Assembly: GCA_036971615.1 (NCBI GenBank) | Contig: JAYKKR010000038.1 | Coordinates: 186,001 to 250,000, forward strand | Reading direction: 5' to 3' | From: Amyloporia xantha | Taxonomy: Eukaryota; Basidiomycota; Agaricomycetes; Polyporales; Adustoporiaceae | DNA length: 64,000 bases | Shown here: positions 51,956 to 61,685 of the stretch, piece by piece | Position numbering within the stretch: the stretch's first letter is position 1 | Layout of the letters: each line of letters opens with the position of its first letter | Notes under the pieces: generated by a model | Told to the model about the DNA's origin: nothing | The model's input: only the letters and a program-made list of their open reading frames with translations | The model's database searches: none | Translations under genes and position numbers: made by a program

Positions 51956-54900
51956 TACTGACGCGAGCGGATCCTGATGATGTGTAGCAGTCAAGCGAGT
52001 TTGATTGAGGACAAAAGCTGTATTGTGTATACCCAGCATTTTTACGTTCAGTCTGATGGTCATAATATTCCTTGGAACTCTTAGGTGTACTCGAATCAAT
52101 GTTGAATTTGAAATTTTTACATTCACCGGTTCACCTTGAGATGGAGCAAAACATCTGACAAGAACAAACATGTCGTGGCTCTTCACAACGAACGTATTAC
52201 GTCGAGTTAATAGGTTGGCAACGGGTTCTGCTTAGATTTCTACTCACTCTCAAGTCACTGACACCTGAAGTGTGAAGGTCAAATTGACCGCTCAGCTACG
52301 GATTCCCACTTTCCTGCCCACAATAACGGTTCAGGAAGTCGGAGCGAGTCTTCATCCTCGCATAACTGCTCTATTGATCGTCAGCTGTTCGGCCGCACAA
52401 CCAGAGGGACCGTTAGTAACAGTCAGCTGTAAGAAGTAAAGAATATACGTGATTGCTTCAATCTGCATCTGCTACTATAATTAGACTCGTTTCTCCGGCA
52501 CATGAACGAGAAACACAAAAGGCTGCCATCGCACCTTGGGCATTGGAATTGATGCCTTTGACCTAGTCATTGACTCCTTACGCCCCGTACTTGCTGCGCG
52601 TGACATAAGAGTAGCCATTTGAGACAGAAGTCCAATGCCATAATCCCATAGTCCGGTCTACCTCTTATCAGATAGTAGCTATTGCAGTATGTTGAGCCCT
52701 GTATCCTGGTGGTGACACACACAGCGGCGAAACAAGAAGGATACCCTCGTCTAGATCCACTCTCCACGGTGGATGACTGATTTCAAGTCTATGGCGGGGT
52801 TCTGGAGGCTGTTATCTGGTGCGCTGCATCGGTGAGATGCTGTTGAAGGTTCTCCCCCGAAAACGAAAAGGACCGCCAGGCGGCGGAGCGAAATAGATGC
52901 AACCGGTCCAGGCTGCTGGCTCACCGTGTAAGTCCATAGAGTGCGGAAGTCCTCCATTCTCCAAATCTGCTTCTCTCCACTCTGGTTCCGGTACGCGTGT
53001 ACTTTAGACGACTGGCTAGATACTCCATTGGTGTATATTTGTCAGACGACTGGCACCGTCATCGAAGGCAAAGTTGCGCACTCAATTGCAGAATTGTCAA
53101 GCCTTTCCTATCCTGAATGATCTTCCTGTAGAACTGGAGGGTGAGGCACGTTCCGGACACTAAGCTCCACAATGCGCGAGGTCGAAGAGAGCTTACCAGA
53201 CTCCGAGCGCGCTTTCAATTGCCACAAGATAAGAGCGGGAAACACTGTATAAGCTCCTGCTCTGAACAGAGTTCAGAGCATGTCAGACACGACCGTCCGT
53301 GGATGGAGGCATCAGGTCCCTCGCGAGGATGATGTAAGCCGGCTGCGCCTCGAGATGGAAGGAAACCGAGGGTAGCCGTGAAGGGGAAAGCATTCCGCGT
53401 GTGAAATATAGCGGAAATGCTTCATGCAAAGATAAAATAAGAGAGAATATAGAATAAAGCAAGACGGCTACACTCGCCGTCCACCAGAGAGGCTGCTGGC
53501 CGCTGAAGGTCGTCGCTGCTATCCCAGCGCTCGGCCCGCAGCCTTCCGGTGTGATAACCCTGAACTCATCTCACCCGTTCGCCGGGTCCGACCTCTGGCA
53601 ATGTCATGGCTCATATCTGTCTTCGCTGTTGCGGTGGGTTGGTGAGTCTTCATCGAGGAACCCTACCCATGGGTCCAATGTCACAGCAAGCAACCCGCCT
53701 TGTTGAAAGCCCCATAACGAGTCTTGCTCCTTCGAATCCATGGATGATCTACCAACAATGATAAATCAGACTGCAATAACCGTCTTGACGAGTGTGTTCA
53801 TCAGGCAGGATGGAGGGGATATCAGTAGGGCACAAAGGTGCGTTCAATGTATTTTTCTAACCGCAATCAACTTACAGAAGTGGTTATTGCCGCCCCTCAG
53901 CTGCTCCCAGTTGGCGGGATAGTGTGCAACCTCCTCGTCGGCCCCCCGGCGCAGCGATGTTGCGCCTTACCAAATTGCCCTCCATTCTAGTGAAAATCCC
54001 ATCAGTTTGCATATAGCAGCCCACTGCAGTCTGTCTGCTCATATCCCGCTGCCCGGCGCGGTGATTGATTGGGCTAACCCCACTCCCCTCGGTACGTCAT
54101 ACCCCCGTCACCCAGCGACCAGGACGAACGGCCCCAGGATTGCCCACAACCATGTCCCAGGGTTTGTAGATGTCCGAGCTTCTTTCAAAAGTCGAAGGAC
54201 TATTGCCCAGTCGGCCAGCGCTTGGCATGCCTGCAAAAGGCAGACGCGCCGCGAGTGACGGTTACTCTAAGCTCCGGAACTCTTCTGGCCGATGGATATG
54301 CAGCGGGACTAGGCATTGGCAGTACCGGCGGTACAACAGAGATGGGTTCTAGTGACCAACGAAACGACCCGAATACACTATACGACCTATCGGTACTATG
54401 TGCAGCAGTGTTGCATTGGAGGGCTGACACTCACAGGCCACCTGTAGGAATCAACCAGGCGGCAGGAAGACCGGTCAGTATCGTTAATACGTTTATGATG
54501 AATGCCACTGTAGTGGATGGTACTCAAGTCATGGCTGCCAGGGAATACGCCAGTATAACAGCGTCCGCCAGTCGACTCTAAGTAAGGCACTTACTAGAAC
54601 TACCGCTGACTTAGGAAGCGGCGTGCGAGTATAAACCGCCCTTCTCGCAAGTATTCTGACCGCGATTGGAGCCTGCGTGTATTTGTAAAGGCAGCCTAAC
54701 CCCGTTCGAGCTCCGTGCGCGTGACAGGTCCCCGTCGCGAGAACCGACGAAAGGATAAGTTGCAAATCGTTAGGCCATCCTAAGGCCGAGCGAGCCCAGA
54801 CCGGTGTCTCTCCACCGACGTCTGAGTAGGGTACGGAAGCAGGTTGTGACTCCGAAGAGCATGGGATAGGGTGAGTGCCCAGATAATGTGGGACGACCGA

Positions 54901-56317
54901 AAAGACGTTGACCTCACTGATCAGCGACTGCTGTGCGCGACGTCCTTTGCCAGAGCGCCCAGGGCCACCAACCGCCAAGAGTGAGAGTAAGAAGGGCGCC
55001 ATAGTTGATCGCAAACTCCCCCCTTTGTGGCCCAAAGATGCTCAAGCTACCCCGCCGGCCTCTCGGACCCGGCTTAGCGCCAGCCAGGGGGAACCTGAGG
55101 TTATACTGTAGAGCTATCGGTTCTCAGCTGTAGTCTCCTTCGATTCGCACAGCTCTGAAATCGGCTGTCACATCGAAGGTAATCTCATCAATCTCAGTTT
55201 TGTCCCTCCGAGCTACCTTCGACTCCACTCACAGAACGGGATCGTCTTTGTAGGATACAGTTTCTATCACGTCATGGACAGCGGGATATCTCAAGGTACT
55301 GTTAATTACTCGATCGAGCCGGCTAGCACACACGTTCTGCTGGCGATAGACTGCCAAAGGTGATCGGGTTGAAGGTAGGGTTTGCTGTATAGCGTCGCAA
55401 CGTGGCATGTTCACGGTATGTCGTAACCGCAACATATTCAAGTCGCGCTGTCCTGCGCAGGGGCCGTTCGTACTCAACTGTTGTAATACACGGTCGATGG
55501 AAGTCAATTGTGGCCGGCCGCGCGGAGCGGCGACTTGTCTTCCCCTTCTCAAGTTTTCACTCATGCGGTTTCGGGGGTCCAGTGGTGTTGACGATCTGAC
55601 CAGTGCCTTGGTTCTGGTAGACTTCATTATCGGGACGGAGCTGCCAGCCTGGAGCTCACCGGAGTGCCTACTTTCGAACGCCGCATTACTATCTCCCCGA
55701 AGTGGCTCGTTCTCACATTGGTCGGTCATCACAGTCGTGGTGTCATACTTATTGAAATCGGTATCAGGTGTATTCACTCAGCTGGTGGTCTGATATGATA
55801 CGTAGGCCCTGTGCAACACAGATCCTCAAAGTGATGATTTTCAGATGATTTACAACGGTGGTGACAAAGGATGTACAGTACAAGTGAAATGAATACATGC
55901 AACAAGTTAAGAAGTCATTTTGAATTACGCATATCCGAGCATCTCCTTGTTAACCAGGGTACGTAGCTTTCGTAAAACTTCCACGCTGCGAAGTGACGTT
56001 CGACTCGAAAGGTTCTGCTTTCACTATGAGGTTCAACTGCGATATACCCAGCAGCTTGGTGCAGCATAAATAGTGGAACCTGGGTGTCCGCTGCACGTTA
56101 CATAGAGGCCTTCCACGGAATTTGAGGAGTTTCGATACCACCGCATAATCATCTATATGTATCAGCGAAGTTTGCGGAAAACCTGACCCTGCGTGCTGAC
56201 AGTAGTGGAGAACTTGAAGGGGAGTGCGACGGGCTGAAGACGAACGTTAATGCATGAGCCACTGCTCATAGAAGTGTGGACAGAACATTGCTGTACATAG
56301 ACTTGGACTTTGACCAC
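51956..56317. other. 4.4 kb with no gene resolved
   Basis: Frames such as 54222-54581 (plus), 54529-55035 (minus) and 55229-55777 (minus, 182 codons but without an ATG at its start) are open. They show no recognisable motif. A small hairpin AGCATTCCGC..GCGGAAATGCT is near 53390-53425. Confidence 0.4.
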
Positions 56318-56319
56318 TA

Positions 56320-56776
56320 GCCGTACTCAATTCTTTTTTTTATTTTTTTTTATTTCTCTTGTGCTCACATCAGGCCTCGTGTTCCATGAAGTGGAAATAA
56401 AGTGATCTAAAGCGATCTAAAGCGATCTGACGGGTCTGACATGCGGAGTTCCAGATATGTACGGGCTGGTGCACCACTGGGCGAGAATAATGCTTTGTTT
56501 CGATGCTGGCTCTCCAGTTTCGACTGCAGTATAGGTTTTTTGGGTAGACATAGCCATCTAGCATATGTAAGAAACCTTCCAGTGGGTGCAAAACGATAGG
56601 TATTTGCTTTGCATACATTCCTGTTGGTGGCAATACGAGCTCCTTCAACTCCGCCTGCACCGTGCGAATAAAATGAGGTCCTCAATTCTTAGATCGGGTT
56701 CAGAATCTCGCTTACACGAACTCTCGGATGAGCACAAAAAATAAAATGAGAAATAAAAAAAAGAATTGAGTACGGC
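56320..56776. mobile_element. MITE 1, 457 bp, 26-bp perfect terminal inverted repeats, TA flanks
   Basis: The left end reads GCCGTACTCAATTC followed by a T run and ATTT; the right end is its exact complement for 26 bases. Beyond that the ends share GTGCTCA further in. TA stands on both sides (56318-56319, 56777-56778). There is no transposase frame. Confidence 0.75.
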
Positions 56777-56778
56777 TA

Positions 56779-57234
56779 CTGATCCTGAAATTGCTGAGGC
56801 CATCGTCCACAACGATGATTCCATGCATCACGGGGAGACGTATTGCCGTAGGAAAGGACCCAGAGCCTAGTCCCTACGCAAAGACTGAGCGCAAGGTAAG
56901 ACCCTAGCAATGACGCACCGGTACCAGATTCAAAGTCACGCCGCAGAACCGCAAGGACTACCAACACTGTGGATCGAGTCGCTTCGCCAGATTGTATAAC
57001 ACATCAACGCCCCATCGAATAGCATGCTCTGAAAGAGTTCGTGCATGATTTGATGGTGTATTACTTTGCCATCGCTCGCCCTCATGGCTCAGGAAGAGTC
57101 ATCCAGGGTTTGCGCAGATGACTCGGGTTGAATTTCTACGGTCGCTGACCACCGCTGACCATATGAAAGGCGACGACTTGTCGAGTGGCGAAATCAGACC
57201 GGTAGCATGTGAGACGGAGAGGCACCTGTAGTTA
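56779..57234. other. No feature seen between MITE 1 and the SINE-like element
   Basis: About 450 bases without coding signal or repeat. Confidence 0.4.
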
Positions 57235-57250
57235 CGACTTGAATTATTTC

Positions 57251-57461
57251 TTTTTTTTTATTTTAAAAATTCTACGAATTTATACTCCATACTACTAAGT
57301 ACATGTAGAGTGCCGGGTATAAATGATCTATGGGCTCCATGCCCTACTGTGGTCGCTTTCCAGATCGGTCTGCAACCTGGGGCGGCGAAGCCGCCCTACC
57401 TTAACACCATACCATAACCGTCCCCGTAGGGTCGGTCCCCGGAGTGCACTCAGGGGGAAAC
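57251..57461 (-). mobile_element. SINE-like retroposed element, 211 bp, A-rich 3' tail, 16-bp target duplication
   Basis: Read on the minus strand, the element begins GTTTCCCCCTGAGTGCAC and ends in a tail of As broken by single Ts. An identical 16-base direct repeat flanks it (57235-57250 and 57462-57477, beginning CGACTTGAATT). Long target duplications plus an A-rich 3' end are the hallmark of target-primed reverse transcription. A GC-rich hairpin (GGCGGC-TTC-GCCGCC) lies inside. I find no clear tRNA A and B boxes, so its source RNA is unknown. It could also be a truncated LINE or a retroposed transcript. Confidence 0.72.
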
Positions 57462-57477
57462 CGACTTGAATTATTTC

Positions 57478-58497
57478 GAGGAGCGCTGAATCCGCGCGCT
57501 GATGGAAACGGCAAAGGAAGCTACTCTTGTTGTTAACGAAAAAGAAAGAAAGGCCATTACATATCACATTTTTCGGAGCTTTCGAGCTCTGGGAGAGGCC
57601 ATCGATGAACAAGCTGGGGAGGAAAAGTCCTCACACTATGTGCATGCCGGCCCGCAAGCTGCCGCCAATGTCGGGTCAGGACTCATGAGGCGAATCGTCG
57701 TCACTTCTTTGATCTCGCTTGGTTTTTCTGCTCTCTTTTGCCCATGCATCCTCCAGACTGGGGAGGTTCTAGTGGCCCGGCAATAAATACTACTCATCAA
57801 GACCTCACTCCTGGAATGGTGGACGCGCTCACCCTCGATACACCAGCAGCCAACGCATAGATAATTTTACACTGCGATAAGTCACTCGCTGTGAGGCGGA
57901 TAGCTATCAGAATTTAGCGAGGGCAATAAGACAGGACGGTACGCTTACCACCTACATTCTGTCAACCGGTCCTCGTTTAGAGACGCAATTGCTATACCTC
58001 CCACTCTGCCACCCTGTATGACGGCCGCCTTTCAGTGATTTCAACATTCGTTTCGGCCGCTCGTCGTTGAAGGTACACTGGTTGCTTTCCCTTCCCCTAA
58101 ACAAAGAAGTGTGGCCTGAACCCTATAGTCCGGCCCGCCCATCATCTACCGCCGCCTAGTGCCACCGTCTATATCCACCTAACCCTCAGGACCACGGAGA
58201 CTATTTGCAGAAGGGGTGGCTCCGTTGACCGTCACTATAGACCCAAAGAGGTCTTGAGACCTCCCTCATCAAGGGAAAGTCAGTGGTATACTTCCCAGAC
58301 ATGGTGCGACGGGTCCGGCACAGAATTGCGCCGCTCACTGATCAGTAGACAATCTCCGGTGTTGACCAGGTCTCCGCTTCCGGCGATACATCGATGCCCT
58401 GCTGTCTAGCAGATTGACCCAGCCGACCAACAGGTGTGTCTCGCCAGGAATCTTATAGGTTTCGACAACGTAGTGAATAATTTACTCGTCCTTTGCG
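57478..58497. other. 1 kb with no gene resolved
   Basis: A 94-codon frame (57502-57786, plus strand) begins with ATG and ends with a hydrophobic segment. It has no recognised relatives. The rest is without signal. Confidence 0.35.
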
Positions 58498-58499
58498 TA

Positions 58500-58720
58500 C
58501 ATCAGCAAAATCAAACATTTGTATTGTTTACCTTTTTCTCCTTATTTGGACTTGATGTCTTGTGTAAGGAAAATAAGACAATCTATAATGCGAGCGTGTC
58601 TTGCCCCAATGCGATCGACACTCTTTCTGAGTCCTTTGATGCCTTAGTTTCCTTTTCTGGTAACATAAGACGCAACAAGACAAAAAAGGAAAATAATAAA
58701 ACATGTTGATTTTGCTGATG
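58500..58720. mobile_element. MITE 2, 221 bp, inverted repeats starting CATCAGCAAAATCAA, TA flanks
   Basis: The first 15 bases are exactly inverted at the other end, followed by about 30 bases of looser similarity. TA is on both sides (58498-58499, 58721-58722). There is no coding capacity. Confidence 0.7.
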
Positions 58721-58722
58721 TA

Positions 58723-59521
58723 GCCTGAGGAAGCAAAAGGTCAGTAGTATTTGAGGCGTTCCAGACTCTGATTGCATTGAATCGTACCCAACCCGCTCTT
58801 TCCAGAAAGTATACCCCAGACATAGGCTCGCGGTTCAATGCTCCAAACGAGCATAACGAGGTTGCTCTCAATTTACCAGACTACTCTGTGTTAGACGGAG
58901 TAGCTCGATCGAACGGTCCGAGGGATGCAGGTCGAAGCGTCAGGACTAAACTATGGCCCTATGTCGTTGAGCGATGCTCAATCCTGCTACCAGTTCGGTG
59001 CGACAGGCTCTCAGACGTGCCCCACAACGTCATACGCACTAAGACGACCATGAGTTTACAGCTGAAGTCCGGCGCGTTGTGGTTGTCTCCAGGACTTGAG
59101 TCATCCTGCTACATTGAAGAAAGAGAATTTTTGTAAGTGCATGGGCAATATAGAACGACAAACTTGACTGAACCACTCATAGCAAAGACTCAAACAGGCT
59201 CGAATCAGACTGGGGTCAAGCAAGCTGATGCAGAGTCAGAGTGCGTGACAAGAATGAATCCAGAGTCACCTTTTCCGAGGCCTAGGTAGAGCCCAGTGCG
59301 GCCGCCAAGCTGTATGGGCAATCGCTTCACCTGATGGTCGTTGTCTGTGGCCAGCGCCGGCGAACGGGACTTTGGCTCAAGGATCATCCTCGCCTTCACT
59401 GTTCGCTGTCTTGTCGATCTCATCGGGCCCGGCGAAATCGTCTTCTCAAATTGTCCATGCGAATGTTCTCATCACCGCGAGCTCTATCATCTCAGCGACT
59501 GATGGGGAGGAGCGACGAGTT
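58723..59521. other. 0.8 kb with no gene resolved
   Basis: A 119-codon frame (58777-59136) lacks an initial ATG but is followed at once by a GTAAGT donor. It could be an exon, but I see no partner exon. Confidence 0.35.
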
Positions 59522-59523
59522 TA

Positions 59524-60079
59524 GTGTTAATGGGATTGCACGATTCGGGGTCTCTGCGACTTCGTTAGTGGGATAAGCACTCGTTAGTGGGATTAAAGAC
59601 CTCGTTAGTGGGATTAAAGGCCTCGTTAGTGGGATTAAAGACCTCGTTAGTGGGATTAAAGACCTCGTTAGTGGGATTGAGGGTGTCCCGCCCACTGACC
59701 CCCCAGCCGTCGCGGGCAGATAAGATAATTTAAGTTTATCAACAAATTCCACATTTGACCTCTCGATTTCGAGTATAAAAATTCAAGGCAAGCCAATTTG
59801 AAGTTAAAGGTCGACTTGGCTAGGTTTTTGCTATTAGTTGAAATGCAGTTCATGGACTCATTGCTTGTACCCTAGTGATTGAAGCAGCCGGTTACAGTAC
59901 TGCACATAGATGAATTTTGGGATTATTTGTCCACATACTCCTTATTTAGCAAGTCTCCGCCCGCTGACTGCCGGGGAGGACCGCGCCCGGCGTGCCATCC
60001 CACTATCAATCTTGAGACCCATCCCACTATCGGACCGCCATCCCACTATCCTGTAATACTTCTACTATCCCATTAACAC
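59524..60079. mobile_element. MITE 3, 556 bp, 13-bp TIRs and inverted subterminal repeat arrays
   Basis: Both ends read GTGTTAATGGGAT inward and TA flanks both (59522-59523, 60080-60081). Inside the left end are six copies of a unit with core GTTAGTGGGAT. Near the right end lie at least three inverted ATCCCACTAT motifs. Such mirrored subterminal arrays are usual transposase-binding sites of DNA transposons. Confidence 0.72.
59563..59685. repeat. Tandem array, 21-bp unit, six copies
   Basis: Units start at 59563, 59582, 59603, 59624, 59645 and 59666. Each begins CGTTAGTGGGAT and the middle units go on to TAAAGACC with single changes. The first unit is two bases shorter and the last diverges after the core. 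Confidence 0.9.
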
Positions 60080-60081
60080 TA

Positions 60082-61020
60082 TACTAGTATATACTCACTG
60101 ATGGGGGGTCTCTAAATATTCGGAGTACTTCGCCGGCCATGGAACTCGAGAACGACACTGAAACTGTTCAATGATATCTAATTCAATTTCCCCTCTTCAA
60201 ACTCGCTGTCGGGTGTACTGTTGATTACAGTATGTCCTCTAGGGTTTACTATTTCATGTCGTCCTACGCCTGACCCCTTTGCAAATCTGCGCAACCCTTT
60301 AGACGTAGGTATGCTCTCTGGAGTCCTGAGCGTGGTTCCCGGGGTCCTGTGTTAACTATGTGTTCAGTGTTCACTGTCATGCTTGTTGATGATGAACAGC
60401 TCCCAGGACAATTGGAGTGGCAGCCTTCGACATAATCGCCTCACGGGGGCAACCTCAAAAATGTACATAATGTATAGATTCAAAGGCCTTGCCGCAATAT
60501 ATTCGAGTGACACCGCTACTCTGTAGGCAACATTCATACAGTAGTACTGGGCCTCCGCTCGCATTGTAAGCTCCTTGCCTCGCAGAAATATGAACGGAAT
60601 GAAACGTTAGAAAGTGGGCGGTGGAGGAAAGACTGGGATGGAGTGGAAAACGAATGAAGAGGACTTCGGCGGAGGCGAGCTCTCTGTCAATGCAGAGCGT
60701 AACATAAGGGGGGGGGGAGATAGCGCGATAGAAAGAGGTAATCTGTAGTTGTTCCGAGTAACTCAAACCTAGCAGTTTAGACAATCAGATAGTGCAGTGA
60801 TGGTACTGGTCGCTACAAGGCCTAAATGTCATCACTCGACCTGGAGGATGTTTGACAAATGTAGAAGATGAGACGGAGCCAGCACGTCAATAAAACTCGT
60901 AACACTCTGGCACATTGCCTGATAGTAGGTCAATCCGTATGAACTTTAGTCCCTTCAATATTCTGAATGTATTCGGTCTTAGTTCAACTTACGGTAAACA
61001 AGGCTTGGGTTCTGTGGAAC
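60082..61020. other. 0.9 kb with no gene resolved
   Basis: No supported frame is seen. A G run is at 60710-60717. Confidence 0.4.
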
Positions 61021-61022
61021 TA

Positions 61023-61244
61023 TGGTGCGCGTCACTTAGCCACCACTACTTTTGTACAGTGTAAATAGCGCTCACAGGAAACAAGTTTTAGGAAACCTAC
61101 TTTGATAGAAATGGTTGTTTTCAGCATAGGAAACGATCTGTTAGACGGATTGTCTCGATTCTCAAAATTGAAGGAGTTATTTATTTTTACGAGCCTAAAT
61201 TTGGCCGCTGTACAAAAGTAGTGGTGACTAAGTGACGCGCACCA
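61023..61244. mobile_element. MITE 4, 222 bp, about 38-bp terminal inverted repeats, TA flanks
   Basis: The left end TGGTGCGCGTCACTTAG and on to TTTGTACAG is matched in inverse at 61206-61244 with two differences. TA flanks both ends (61021-61022, 61245-61246). The centre is AT-rich and non-coding. Confidence 0.8.
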
Positions 61245-61246
61245 TA

Positions 61247-61685
61247 GATAGATCTGAGAATGTGTGTGGATCTGCACCAGACTCTACCGGACTGGAGCGA
61301 TCCGGACTGGGGCGCATAGTGATCTTACCTGAACTAGTTTGATAGTTTGATTTAGAGTGGCTAATCTCTAATTAATATTCCTCCAAGAGTCTTCCTCTCA
61401 GAGTCTCCTAAACTAGCGAGACAAGTAAGTCGGTATAGAACTCGATAGCTATTTGGAAGACGAATCAACTTCTGATCTGGTTTTTGCAGGCAGTTCTCAA
61501 AGGAAGTGCGTACGACCTTGGCTTCCAGTCCACAGATTTTGACAGTTAACAACTGCTATACTTACCGGCAACCGTCGAAGTTGTTCGGGCGTCGATCCTA
61601 CTCATGATCTCTGTGCTTTTTTAACAATCTCGAAGAGTGCGGGTTCAGTTTCAGAGTCTTTCTGACTCAAAAAGGACAGCTTGTC
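61247..61685. other. Promoter side of the WDR24-like gene
   Basis: About 440 bases without coding signal lie between MITE 4 and the start codon. The pair GACTGGAGCGA / GACTGGGGCGC near 61290-61320 is a short imperfect duplication. Confidence 0.4.

Noticed and set aside
55229..55777. 182-codon minus-strand frame
   Set aside because: It begins with GTG, not ATG, and has no motif, neighbouring exons or clear promoter.
58777..59136. 119-codon frame followed by a GTAAGT donor
   Set aside because: It lacks an ATG near the start and I found no partner exon, so the donor may be coincidence.
59492..59752. Minus-strand frame with seven-residue IPLTRSL repeats
   Set aside because: It is the translation of the 21-bp tandem array inside MITE 3; the repeat length is a multiple of three, so one frame stays open by chance.
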